Source of the DNA: Cinclus cinclus
Taxonomy: Eukaryota > Chordata > Aves > Passeriformes > Cinclidae
Reading direction: 5' to 3'
NCBI RefSeq assembly: GCF_963662255.1
Contig: NC_085047.1
Span: 110,667,872-110,731,871, forward strand
DNA length: 64,000 bases
Each line of letters opens with the position of its first letter. Positions within the stretch are counted from its first letter, which is position 1. The notes beneath the pieces were generated by a model that saw only the letters and a program-made list of their open reading frames with translations, did not search any database and had not been told where the DNA came from. Positions 15,010 through 26,239 of the stretch are shown piece after piece. The position numbers and the translations under genes were made by a program.

Positions 15010-15856
15010 GCTGGTTATCAAGACAATACTAGAAAAAGCCATACAAATAGAGAGTAGTGATTGAAATGTGCTCTGCAACCATATTTATTCATTTTACTCT
15101 GTGTTCAGCTGCTTCCCTTAAGTAGGCAGAGCCTCTTAAGTAGAAACAGGTCACTACTACAGCCAAAATCCATAGTAGAATAACTTAGCTGAGGATATAC
15201 TCTAGCAATTATACAGTACAAATATCCAACCACTATCTTCCTGAAGCAATGCACATTATGACCTCATGCTTAAATCAAATATTTATTATAATCTGTTACT
15301 CTTACATAGTGTAACAGAGAAAACAGACAAGAATGTTTTAGTAGCAGAGTTTCAAAGAGCACTAAAAAATTCAAAAGCTGAACTAGACAAATCAGTTGTC
15401 ATATCCCAAAAAAGTTCCCTTCCCCCCTTTACAAACAGCAAGTACATACTACAGTTGTTTCACGTTTTAATTAGATTTCATTAATTAAACCCATCAGTTA
15501 TTTGCATAGGTTTTGAAGGAAATGCAAAATCTCAGTGAACTCAAGCAAAAGTATGTTTGAGAGTCAGGAGCATTCTAATGCCTATGAGTGAAAATGGAGG
15601 CAATAATGAAAAACAGTACCACTGAAACCATCAAAATACGCTGACATAGTTTTGTTATCACAATAATTACAATTATTAAAAGTTTTAAGTGTTTCTTGGA
15701 CATGGAACCCATGACTTCTGTTGTCCTTTTCCTGAACACTCCCAGACTAAGGCATAAATCTAAAGCACCTCCAACTCCAGGCAAGAGCTTAGGATGGAAC
15801 TGCAACCACCACCCCTTGCCTGACTTCAGTGGGCTAGAAGCCTTCAAATTTTAATG

Positions 15857-15902
15857 AAAAAAAACCAAAACAACCCAACCCAAAACCAAACCAAACAAAC
15901 CC
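15857..15902. repeat. Pure A/C array (46 bp)
   Basis: AACCC/AAACC-like low-complexity run with no G or T, in the same polarity as the other intronic arrays. Confidence 0.85.
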
Positions 15903-16302
15903 TGTCCCACGACTTTGCATCCTGAACTCACACCTGTGGTGTTCCAGCAGTGTTGGCAGTCTGGAAGGAGAAGAGAGAAAGGGAGCAATGCCTGTTGGCT
16001 CTTGCCTTTTAACTACTCTTTTCTAGATGGAAGGGCCCAAGCAGAGAGATTCATCCCATCACAGAGAAAAGAGGGATGAAAACAAGCTAAAATCCTCACA
16101 TGTGCAGTACAGACGAGGATTAGCCTTAACCAACTTTGCAGAGAACGTCCTAAAAGCCATGACAGCATTAGCATCAAACATCATGTTATACTTTGGTACT
16201 GGAAATGCCAACAATTGCACTACTACACACACGAGGATGGCACATATGGCCCACAAACAAAGAAAAAAATTACAAAAACATACAGTTCAAGTGACTATTA
16301 GT

Positions 16303-16878
16303 ATCACAGAATGGGTCAGGATGGAAGGGACATCAGTGGGTCATCTGGTCCCACCTTCCTGCTCAAGCAGGGTCATCCCACAGCACATGGCACAGGATTG
16401 TGTCCAGACAGCTCTGGAATATCTCCACTGATGGAGACTCCACACCTTCTCTGGACAATCAGTTCCAGTGCTCATTATCTGCACAGGGAAGAAATTCTTC
16501 CTCATGTTCAGGTGGAACTTTCTGGCCATCAGTTCCTGCCCGTTCCTCCTGTCCCATTGCTGGGAGCAGGGAGCAGAGCCTGCTCCATCCTCTGACCCCT
16601 CCCTGCAGACACTGACAGACAGGGATGAGGGCCCCTCTCAGCCCTCTCTTCTCCAGGCTGAACAGCCCCAGCTCCCTCAGCCTTTCCTCACTGAGATGCT
16701 CCAGTCCCTCCATCATCTTTGTCACCCTCCACTGGTCCTGCCCCAGCAGCTCCGTGTGTCTCCTGTCCTGAGGAGACAGAACTGGACACAGCACTCCAGG
16801 TGATCCTCACAGGGCTGAGCAGAGGGGCAGGATCACCTCCCTCCACCTGCCAGCCATGCTCTTCCTAATGCACCCCAG
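16303..16878 (-). mobile_element. CR1 LINE fragment with C-terminal reverse transcriptase remnant
   Basis: About 575 bp of CR1 in minus orientation. On the minus strand the diagnostic end of CR1 ORF2 is readable around 16459-16794: [20 protein letters not shown], then a NMRKNFFP-like piece in another frame, so the reading frame is broken. The 3' end is at about 16303 (ATCACAGAATGG). The 5' side is truncated at about 16878. It is a dead element and the longest CR1 copy in the window. Confidence 0.93.
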
Positions 16879-19800
16879 AATTAATGACTTCAGTTGTGAC
16901 CAAAGCCCTTTTAAACCAAATAAATGTCTATCATCTTTATCTCATTGTATTTACAACTTAAACATTTGGTGAAATTTTAAGCAACCTCCAGTCCTAGTAT
17001 TAGAAAGGTTAGACAATCTTTATGGTTGTCCTCTAATGCTAACATAAACTGATAAAGATCTTAAGAAGTACAGAAACATAAAACCAGATAATTTAAAATA
17101 AAGTCCTTGCAGAACAAGGCTCTATCATAAAAACCTTACCTCACTCTTCTAGATTCAACACCTACTAAAGACAGGCATTCTCTCTTTGGCATAAAGAAAA
17201 CTCCTGCTACGTGTATGTGGAGCTCTTATGATAAACTCAGAACAGTCTGCACCTTGGATGAGTAGCCAAGATGTTTCAATTCTATACCTACTACTTTAGA
17301 AAAACTACTCAAAGTATTTTGAATGAAAATTCCAACACAAAATAAACAGGTACACTCAGTACTACTATCTGTAAGCTGTCAATCAAACACATGGTCTGAA
17401 CCACATAGGAATAGCCTTAAAGATTTCAGACTGTATACTTTTCAAACAACACACAGGGAAAAGCTTTTTGAAGCCGCCTGGAAGCAAGTCTGAAAAAAAA
17501 AAATGGCACACCTGTATTTTTCATCACTATCACTTATCTTGAGAGATGTTACCACATTTTTGAAGGCTAATAAAGAAATGTCCGATTTATTTCTTGCTGA
17601 AGAATGCTTGTGCCAGCCAAACTGAAGAGACAATAACCTCAAACATAACCAGTCTGATTAAGTAAAAACACATGACTAATATATATAAATACATGTTAGT
17701 ATCATAAATGCCAATTAAAAAAGTTCAGTGAGAAATTGGGATTGTTATTCCAATTTGTATTTTCATATAGCTTTCAGCAATGGAAAGGTATACTGGAAAT
17801 ATATGCAAAGTAAGATTTCCCCTAACTTTTTTTTTCTAATGAAAACACAAACAAGAATTTCTCTCAATCCCTCCTGGCCTTTCTTTCCACCCACACCCCT
17901 TAAAATGAAAAATGCATGCTTGCAGAACTTAAAACACACCAAATGTCACATAATAAACAGTTTATCATTGTCATTCCCATCAATTCATTCATATACTATT
18001 ACCCTGTAATTGTTCCTCACCAAAAGCTATTATCGCTGCATTTACTCAAACTCAGTCTTATCAGTTTATTGTATTTAGACGTGTTTAAAGCTTATCCTAA
18101 AGATCAGAATATGCCTCTACAAATTGGACTGTCTACTATCAGCCAAGAAAGTATCTCCTGATTTCTCTAGTAAACTGTATGGGAACTTTGACTAAACGCT
18201 CAGACATTTTACAGGCAAAGACCTCTTTCCAACACCCTTCATGAAAATACCTTTTACCACCCTAAGTGACAGTGGTAACTACCTATTTAGGAAAGATAAA
18301 ATTACACATTTTAGTATTTCATGTGTCCAAATGCAAGTAAGAGCCAGACGTGCTATTTGCAAGAATTAAATCACTGTATCAATCAGTAACAAATCCCAGG
18401 AACATGCAGACTTTTAGTGTATGTTTCACTGAAAGATGCTTGGTCAGATGCATATGTAGCAATTCAAAGCAGATTTACAGCAGCTTTCCTCAAGTTTCTT
18501 ATGGATGGGGAAGGCAGTACCCAGAATCTGTAAGAAAAATAAAAATGCTGCACCTCTGGTCCCCTGGAATTTACCTGTGCAGCATTGCAGAGGAACAGGA
18601 ATACCACTCATAAATTGCATATGAAAGTTGTGTATTTATTTTAAATGTTTGGGTTTTTAGAGGACTGACTTGACATCTGTGCCGAAAAGCCTGAGTAATG
18701 ACAACCAGCGATCAGCCCTTCACACCACCACTGCTGCTATTTTCAGTGATACACCCTGTTTTTGCTACAGTGCTCTTGGCATCATCATGCTACTGTGATT
18801 CAATATTTATCTGTTAGATCTAGTTACATCACAACACTCTCTATACTAACTAAATCTCGTGTGGAACTTATGCGGCTAACACCTAATCCACGGGTCTTGA
18901 GCTCTCCCTTCCAAATTATCCAGCCACAGAACAAAAAGTCAGTGGAGATGTGCAAACATCTGGCCCCCTGAGAATCATGCATCCTCCGAAAGGGTGTGCG
19001 GTCATGCATAAGCACTGCACCTCCCTTTTAATGGCAATCCGGCAGGAATAAAACCGAGTGTGAACTGCAGTGGTTAGCATAAAACCACTTGTGAAAGGAG
19101 TGTGCCAAAAATTGTATTCAAAACACCTTTAACAGTTTTGCTCCTACAGAAGCTTCTCACCAGCATTAAGTTAAAGCAATCATATACCATTTATGATGGC
19201 AAACAAGGCCCTCGGAGTTTAATATATTTAAAAGTTGTGTTAGGAGCAAGGTGGTAGCGTCTTGTGAAACGACAGAACTGAATGCTGAAACTTCTGCTGA
19301 CAACAAAGCCACCTGCTATGTCCAAGACCAGCATTTCAGTATAATCCGGAGAAAAAGATTAATTCTAGAATATTTTTAGCTCTGGCTTTGAAAGCAGACA
19401 GCACTCCATATGCACTGAAAAGCACAGGGGTGGAGAGCGGGCAAGAGAATACATGCAGGAAACATTCTTTGTTTATGATCAAAACACGGTCAATTAGTCT
19501 CATAAAATCCATTGTCATGAAGAAAAACTCCAAGCACACTGAACTGTGTCACTACTAAGGCTTGCAGAGCAATCTCAGCTTCGGAATCAGACACACAGAA
19601 AATGAGGCAGTCTCAGTATCACTGTATCTCTCGTATTCTTTTTGCAACACAGACACAACTACAGAAAATACAAGAGAGACGATTTAGAAAAAAAGGATTT
19701 CAAAACTGAGCAGTCACAGAAATACGGGGGCAGGAGAGAATGGAGTTCAGGTTTAATTCTTTATCGCCATCTGATTTGGGGGAGTCTCTGCATTTTCTTG

Positions 19801-20497
19801 GTGACTCGAATTGTCATTTCCATCCAACAGCGGTAACCCGAAACACCAGCTGGGGAACGCCAGCCACTGCCTCAACTCCCAGGTTTCATACAAGCCTCGA
19901 GCATCGGTTTAACAGCAGTTGCATAATAAGACTCAAAAGGCCAAGCACTCCTCCTGCCTTATACATCTCCATTTCCACACGAACGAGAGTGATGGATCCG
20001 GACGAGAACCGAGCACTACCCGAGCGCCACTACCAAGCTGGTTATTATGCAGCAAAGAAAAGGAAAACCCAACACCTGGCGCACAAATATGCAGACACCC
20101 AGTGAATAGGTGGATCTACGGAGAGCTATCTTCCCTTTCCCTTCCCCAAGAGGCAACCCTTGATGGGTGTGCCAGGAATGGGATATCGGGAGGGGAGGAG
20201 AAGAAAAGGGGTGGGAAGTGGTTGCCGCTTGCTGCAGCCAGGCTGAGCGATGGCGAGGTGGTTAATCATGGTGGCTAAGGAAACATGGGGTCACTTCTCC
20301 CCCTTCCTTCTCCCGCGTGACGAGGACAACGGGCACCGGCCACGGGGGGCACCCGGGCCCCGCACGGACCCGCCGGCGGCGGCGACTCAGGTGGGTCCCG
20401 GGCGGAGCATCCCCGCGCCCGGTGCGGGCGGGGGGCGCGGGGCAGCGCTCCCCCCGCCCAGCCCTGCCCTGCCCTGCCCGCTCCCCGCCGCACTCAC

Positions 20498-20556
20498 TTG
20501 CCGATCACCTCGCAGAGCTCGTACACGTCCTCGAACAGCACGTCGTCGTCGGCCAT
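20498..20556 (-). CDS. CASK: CASK coding exon 1 (N-terminus of CASK kinase/MAGUK scaffold)
   Basis: Read on the minus strand, the ATG at 20556 opens MADDDVLFEDVYELCEVIGK, which I recognise as the N-terminus of vertebrate CASK. CASK is a membrane-associated guanylate kinase scaffold with CaM-kinase-like, L27, PDZ, SH3 and guanylate-kinase-like domains; it links neurexins and syndecans to Mint1/Veli at synapses and epithelial junctions. This exon carries only the acidic N-tip and the start of the kinase-like domain, ending at the glycine-rich loop. The ATG sits in an excellent Kozak context (ACCATGG). The exon ends after GGC AA, directly before a consensus donor GTGAGTG (20497-20491), so the Lys codon is completed by exon 2, which lies beyond the left edge. 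Reading past the donor gives an immediate in-frame TGA, as expected for intron. CASK is X-linked in mammals; nothing here shows the chromosome. Confidence 0.97.
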
Positions 20557-20839
20557 GGTCCGGGCGGGGGGGCTCAGCCCGAGAGGCGGCGGCCCCGGGG
20601 ACGCCCGGCTCCCCCGCCGCTCAGCGCCCACCGCCACCACGGTAAATCCCGGCCGCTCCCAGCGCCGCCCGCCCGCGCGGGGCTGCCGCGGCCGCGCCGG
20701 GACTCCCCGCTCCTGCCGCTCCTCCTCCGCCTCCTGCCGCGGCCGCCGCCGCTCCCCGCGCGTGTCGCACCCCCCGCGCCCCCGCCTCCCGCCCCCTCCC
20801 TCCCGCGCTCGGCCGCGGCTCCCGGCGGGCGGCTCCGGC

Positions 20840-20863
20840 TCAGCGGGGCGGCGCGGGAGCCAT
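20840..20863 (-). other. Short upstream ORF in the presumed CASK leader (MAPAPPR-stop)
   Basis: On the minus strand an ATG at 20863 opens a 7-codon frame, MAPAPPR, ending with TGA at 20842-20840, about 285 bp 5' of the CASK start. Its context has G at +4 but a pyrimidine at -3, so it would be moderately weak. It matters only if the mature CASK 5' UTR begins upstream of 20863, which cannot be decided here. Confidence 0.35.
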
Positions 20864-21300
20864 GGAGGGGATCGGGGCGGGCGGCAGCGCCGGGTCGCTC
20901 CCTCGCCGGGCGGGAGCGGAGCGCGCGTTCCCGGGCGGGCGGGAGCGCCGGGAGGGAGGATAATAGTGGGAGGGGGAAGGGCGGGGGGAGTCCAGGCGCG
21001 GGCGCCGATTCCGCTCCCGAGCGCGAGGAGGCGGCGGCGGCGGCGAGGCGGCGGTCGCGACAGGCGCTCGCGATAGGCGCTCGCGGTACCGAAGGGCGGG
21101 CGGGCGAGCGCGCGCGCGCTCCCGGTGCCGCCGCCGCCGTCACGCAAAGCCGTCACGGGGGCGGGCGCCGCCGGGGGCGCGCGCGTACGCGCGCGGGGGC
21201 CACGCCCCCGGGAGGCCACGCCCCCAAACCGCCCGCTCGAGGGGTCCGGGAGGCTCGAGGGGAGGGGTCGGGTGGGGGCTCGCGCAGGCGCGGGGCGCGG

Positions 21301-21336
21301 TGACGTCATGGCGCGGGAGGGGGAGGTGTGACGTCA
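21301..21336. promoter_or_regulatory. Twin perfect cAMP-response elements (CRE)
   Basis: TGACGTCA, the full palindromic CREB/ATF site, occurs at 21301-21308 and again at 21329-21336, 28 bp apart, each followed by TGGCGCGG. The repeated flank suggests a local duplication. They lie about 750-780 bp upstream of the CASK ATG inside the CpG island, so they could serve CASK, a divergent transcript, or both. Site identity is clear; function is inferred. Confidence 0.7.
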
Positions 21337-21394
21337 TGGCGCGGGGAGGGGGGCGGGTGTCGCGAGCTCGTGTCGCTCCTGTGGCCCTTACCGT

Positions 21395-21448
21395 CACTAT
21401 CGCCACTATCCTCACTATGGTCACTATCCTCACTATCGCTGCTATCGC
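21395..21448. repeat. 9-bp minisatellite in the CpG island (CACTATCGC-type, 6 copies)
   Basis: Six tandem 9-mers with core CACTAT run from 21395: copies end in CGC, CCT, GGT, CCT and CGC, and a final copy reads TGCTATCGC. The array lies 5' of the twin CREs relative to CASK. Because the unit is three codons long, plus-strand reading gives an apparent TVTIATILT-type repeat peptide, which is an artefact. Confidence 0.85.
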
Positions 21449-21498
21449 CCTCGCGGCTGCAGCTCCTGGGGCAGGGACGAGGGGATCCCGCGTCGGCA

Positions 21499-21545
21499 CG
21501 AACCGGGCTGTGGCAATAAAGAACCTCTGCGCGAACCGGGCTTTG
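21499..21545. repeat. Direct repeat of CGAACCGGGCT(G/T)TG, two copies 33 bp apart
   Basis: Near-identical 14-mers start at 21499 and 21532 with AATAAA (21515) between them. It may be a small duplication at the island edge or the relic of an old repeat; I could not assign it. Confidence 0.6.
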
Positions 21546-21595
21546 CGCAGCTTTGTCCAGTGCTTTACTTTTCGTTCCGTATATTCCAACAGGAT

Positions 21596-24500
21596 GTAAG
21601 TATATTCTGCAGCACGATCTGAACCGTCTTTGTTATGGGGAAAACCGCTCTTTCTCCCTAAAAGCAGCGAATTCGCCTTTTGGGAGTGCGCCTTCTTCCA
21701 GCTGTGCGAGTAGCACACAGCTGTCCTGTGTCGCGACAGCCGTCTAAAAACACCGTGCGAGAGAGACATCGGGTCGATTTCAAAACACCTGGGTGCTTAC
21801 CTGATTCGTTGTTCCATGTTTTTAACGGGCTGCACGTGTGTGCTTCCCCAAACTTTTGAAAACTTGGCTGATTGGTGGAAGAAAGCAAAGCTCTCTGCAA
21901 GGAATGAGTCAGGAACTCTTGTAGTTTATGATAGGTATTTCTGTCAAGGTACTTTAGCACACATGCGATTTCTAGAAATTCATTAACAGAGGTAAATTAA
22001 GGAATTGTTCCCCATACAGAGAAAAAAATTGTCAGAGCAGAATTATCTAATGAAGTGGTTTGAAGGTTGGCTTAAAACGTAGAGCTGACCACACTTTGCC
22101 TTGTTCCTGTCTCCAAACAAATTTAAAAAGAAAAAAAAAAAGAAAAATAATGAAATTAATTAATTATAGCTAATAATTACATCATAGTGCTGTCTTTCAG
22201 GGTGAGAGACATTCCTGTAGGTCTGTACTCCATCCCATACAAACCTTTAAAAAATATTTAAACCACCATCTGCTCTTTAGACTGCAGACAAAAAGCTGAT
22301 ATATTTAAACCGTTCTCTAAATTTCACACAGCTAAATGTGGACACCCATTTTTTCCTTTTGCAGGCCCACGAGGCTGAGTCCCACACAGGTCACTCAGTA
22401 AGAATTTTTAGAATATGGGTGAGTGTTCACTTATGCTTTAAGCTGAAATTATCTGCCAAGCCATCGTGAGAAGTTAACATAAATGAAAAAAAGTGCACAA
22501 GGAAGAAAATTGCTGGTGATGGATCTTTTCCTGAGCTGAGGCAAATGTTTTGGCTGCTCCAGCAGCATCACCTGATGGAGGTGTTGCCTTCCTCTGGATA
22601 CCAAGTGCTTGGTGTCACACCAGACCATGTTGCCCAGGTGTGACAGCGTAAACTGAATAAAAAATTTAGCAGGCATAATATATGGGGGCTTTTGTGCCAA
22701 AATATTGTAACTGAGCAAACCCTTTCAGAACTTCAGAGGACACTTGGGTTGGTTTTGGGAATAGGCAGCACATAAATGTGGCTGTCTGCTAAAGGATGAG
22801 AACCTGGGGCACAGGCTGGGGTTTAATTGTGGTCCTGGGAAGGAGGTTTCTTAGAAGACACCAAACGAAATGGGGCTTTTGCTGAAGAGAGGTGATCATT
22901 CCCTGGCATCCAGGGAATGCCAGTAGGCATCTGGCCTACCTGAGGGGTCCTGCTGCCTTCCAGAAGGAGGGTAGTGGCTGCTTTTTTTATCTGATGGATT
23001 GAGCATCCTTCTTTCTCTTTTTTTTTTTTTCCCCCCATCCTTCAGCAAAGAATGTGCTTGTTAGAGCAGCCGTAGCACTCACTAGGCTCACAAGAAGCAA
23101 GGTGGATTTATCAAACCTGCCAGTTGTCTGTGTTCAGTACAGGGAGAGAGTGAACACAGGTGCTGCCTCCTGTTTGAGTGACATGAGAAGAATCTGTCTG
23201 AAGCAGGATTTTTGTGTAGGTCTGGATCATAAAAGGTTGCATAGTGAGCCAGCAAGCGCAGCAAGGATACCACTGCATCAGCAGTTACTGGCACAATTGA
23301 GAACTGTGCTGTAACTCTGTTTCAGATTGAATGGGCTCGGGAAAATATGAACATTAGTCTGCCAGCAGCCAGGACACAGTGGCCTGATAATCCAAGCAAA
23401 GCATATACAGGTATGTTTGTGGTCAGAAATTCCAGCCACAAGTTCAAGAGTAGTCATTCCCTTTCATAAGCAAACATTCTTGATTTTCACCCATGTATCC
23501 AGTATGAATCCTTATAGATTCTGGGATTAAATTAATAATTCTGAAATACGTACATCTAATATCTCATCAAAAAGTGTGTAACCATAATGTTTGACACACG
23601 AGCAGAAGAAACTTTTCCCTTGAGACCTGAAATGATTCACTGGCAAGGTAATGGTCTGAGAACAGATCTGGGCATCTGATTTCAGAGCTGGGAGAGGGCC
23701 TTTTTGATCAGAAAAGACCAAGAGAAGGACACTGAGTGTTCACATGAGGAAGTGCCCTACAGCCTCTGGTAGCCCTTCCCAAAGCACTGCATGTGTTTGA
23801 GCTGCCTGTCTGCCAGATTCTGGACAGGCTGGTTAAGGCTGTATATGTTTAGGTTAACCAGCATTGCATTTAAAAAATGCTAAGGAGTAGCTGAGTGTGG
23901 GCTTGCGCATTAGAAAACTTATTTCTTAAAATTTTATGGGGTTTTCAAGTTTTATTCACCTGGGGTATTCTCAGGGTTTACACATACAGTCTGTACAGCG
24001 TGAACAGCAGGGCAGGTTAAGTTGTTCAAAAGTTGTTTTTGGAACAATAGTTCAATAGTTACAAGTTACACCCAAACAGCCTTTACATTGTTTTCATTTA
24101 AAAGTTCAATGTAAAAGGTACATGATGATGAAGAACAAGAAATTTCACTGGTTGACAGCTCTCTGATATCCCACAGATGTAGGAAGCACCAAATCCTGTT
24201 CCTCAGATTCCAGTTATAACAGGGTCCTTCCTGGGTGCTTTGATCTGTAACCCAGGTATTAATTCCTCTCTCTTACAAAAGTTGAGAATGACACTGAAGA
24301 TGAGTATGAGCTGTTAGTATTTTGTAAGAGAGAAGATTGCAGGTCTACCAGGTTTCTGACATTGTTTAGGTGTGCAAGTTCTATGAGCTGAAAATACTTC
24401 ACACTTTGGGCAGTAGAAATGTGTTTTGGTTGAAGTGAAAAGAGACCGTGTTTTGATCATAAGAGGCACAGGCATTTTCAGTGCTTGTAAAAACTGTCAG

Positions 24501-26239
24501 TGAAAAGAACCCTAAAAAGCCACCAGCTGACCTGGAATAGGTCTGAACGACTTAGTGCAAAAGTCTATAATTTAATCAGCTTGGAATCTACTGTGTGGCA
24601 GGGCAGGCTGCAGCTGCAGAGCTCAGGTGCTGCACACAAGTTGTGCCACACTGTAATTAAGGAGGCCAGGTTTCCCACGAATGCTTGTCTTAACAGGTGA
24701 CTGATGTTTGTCTGGGAAGATAAATCTCCAAATGCATTTTTTTCCCCCAGTGGAGTTGTTTTTAAGTTCCTCCACAGTGTCAATTCTCCACTGCTCAATT
24801 AAAAGGGGACTCTTACTGCCACCTTTCCTCACTGAAGCCAGCACCAGGTCTCTTTTCTGCAGCCACTTCTCTTCAAAAAGCAGTTGGAGCTTATCTCAGG
24901 GATCTGTACCTTGCCCCCAACTAATTCTGTTGGATTTGACTGCCAGGTTCAAGAGTTCCTGGGAAAGGTACGTGTAATGTGAACATGGTAAAACCTGGTT
25001 TCCTTGGGCAGCAGGCTGAGAGGTGCCTCTTTGGAATGAGGAATTCGCTTTCACTGCCCTTGAGACACGGTCACCACATCCCCTTCCTCTCATGCTCAGC
25101 TCACACTGACCCAGGACAAGTAACCAGACAGGTCTTGGTCAAGGGAAAAAGTCGTGTTCCTCATCTGTAATTAGACCATACTCATAATTAAACAGAAATT
25201 ATGGTAACACTACTGATGATGGGCATTAAACTAAACCAAAGCTGACCTTGTCTGATACTGTCAGAATTATCACGTCACCTGTCAAAATCAACTTCCAAAG
25301 GTGAAAGAGTCCCAGGTAAGAATAACTGACAACATCAAAAGAGAGAGGGATACTTTAAAATTACACAAATCCTTATTTAATGGAGTTTCTTTAGCTGTTG
25401 CTTGCCATTCTGCTGATTTTCCCCTTCTTTGTGTACCATGGAGCTGTGTCTTGATTGCATTACTGAAGGTGTTTATTTCTTTTTCTCCCCAACTGCAGCT
25501 TTTTCTCATTGATGAGTATGGATTAAAATTTAAGAGCTGTAGAGGAAATCTCTCCAGGATGCTTTTATTGAAAGTTTTTTTTTTTAAATTAAAGAAGTCT
25601 TAGAGGGGTTAAAACCAGGTAATAAAACCAACTGAAAATTCCAGTTATCTTTTCATCATTTACAACCATATGCTATAGTCATACACCTATATAGAGAGAA
25701 ATAATTAAAAATCACATTATAAAGACAATATCAAAATGCTAAGTACTAGCACAAGCAAATTAAAAATAATTACTTTTTCCCCCCTTTCATGTCTTTCTTT
25801 CCTTCTTTCTAGCATTTCTCACTCTCCTGTCTTTTGTACAAGATTATTAAGCTCTTTTGACTAGACAGGTGCCACCCTAATAGAAAGTCCAGAAGGGCCC
25901 TAAAAAGCAGAGGAAATGCCCAGAGGAGCTTTGGTGTAGATAAATGGCAGGGAATACTTTATTAAGAGGAAATCCTCATCTACACCATCCCTGGATGCCA
26001 AACTTGGAACTGGTGCTTTCAGCTCTGGAAAGATCCCTCAGCCCGAGACAGAGGCAGTTTTCTGAAACCACTGCGGTGGGCTGCAGTGGCAGTCACAAAA
26101 ATAAATAAATAAATAAATAAAATTTTAAAAAATAATAAAAAAGGGCAGTATTGGGTGTGTCAGGAGAGGCATTAAAACAAGGCAGAAGGTGTCATTTTGC
26201 CTCCACGCAAAACTCTGGTGCAAACACTGCTGGAGGGCT
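21596..26239. other. Region 5' of CASK without recognised gene
   Basis: AT-rich, G>C on the plus strand. No gene, RNA or TE was recognised with confidence apart from short A- and T-runs (e.g. about 22126-22141 and 23020-23032) and a consensus-like donor CAG/GTAAGA at 25316. Open frames are all below 105 codons and unremarkable. Confidence 0.6.
26097..26122. repeat. (AAAT)n microsatellite
   Basis: Six or so AAAT units followed by further A/T-rich sequence to about 26142; it may be the tail of an unrecognised retroposed sequence to its left. Confidence 0.8.

Larger units (their letters stand above)
1..20497 (-). other. CASK: CASK intron 1 (5' portion, partial)
   Basis: Everything left of the exon 1 donor at 20497 belongs to CASK intron 1 in the minus-strand direction. 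No open frame resembling later CASK exons (the rest of the kinase-like domain onward) is visible, so exon 2 lies outside the window, consistent with the very long first intron known for this gene. The span is AT-rich single-copy-looking sequence with two CR1 fragments, long homopolymers and three pure A/C arrays, listed separately. The plus strand is C-rich over G here, meaning the CASK sense strand is G>C. No nested gene was recognised; GPR34 and GPR82, which lie inside mammalian CASK, are not in this stretch. Confidence 0.9.
20280..21560. promoter_or_regulatory. CpG island spanning the CASK promoter and exon 1
   Basis: The base composition changes abruptly from AT-rich flanks to very GC- and CpG-rich sequence with many CGCG, GCGG and GGGCGG motifs, and returns to AT-rich by about 21.6 kb. 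The island encloses the CASK start codon at 20556 and the presumed 5' UTR and core promoter to its right. No TATA box stands out at a sensible distance, as is usual for CpG-island promoters. GC/KLF-type boxes include paired CACGCCCCC motifs at 21201-21209 and 21217-21225, 16 bp apart. The exact transcription start cannot be placed from sequence alone. Confidence 0.9.
21337..21595 (+). other. Candidate first exon of a divergent plus-strand transcript
   Basis: Pointing away from CASK, the island edge ends in a near-perfect U1 donor, GTAAGTA, at 21596 (preceded by AGGAT). CpG-island promoters commonly fire in both directions, so this could be exon 1 of a divergent lncRNA. The left boundary given is arbitrary. 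A poly(A) hexamer AATAAA at 21515-21520 lies inside and could instead terminate a short promoter-upstream RNA. Nothing protein-like was recognised. Confidence 0.25.

Noticed and set aside
16459..16803. Open frames of 111 codons on both strands
   Set aside because: These are CR1 ORF2 remnant (minus) and its shadow (plus), not host genes.
20574..21143. Minus-strand frame of 189 codons overlapping the CASK leader
   Set aside because: Same GC artefact in a frame different from CASK, with no recognisable motif.
20317..21303. Open frame of 328 codons on plus through the CpG island
   Set aside because: Composition artefact: Arg/Pro/Gly/Ala-rich, no domain, antisense to CASK exon 1 and its leader; such DNA has few stops in any frame.
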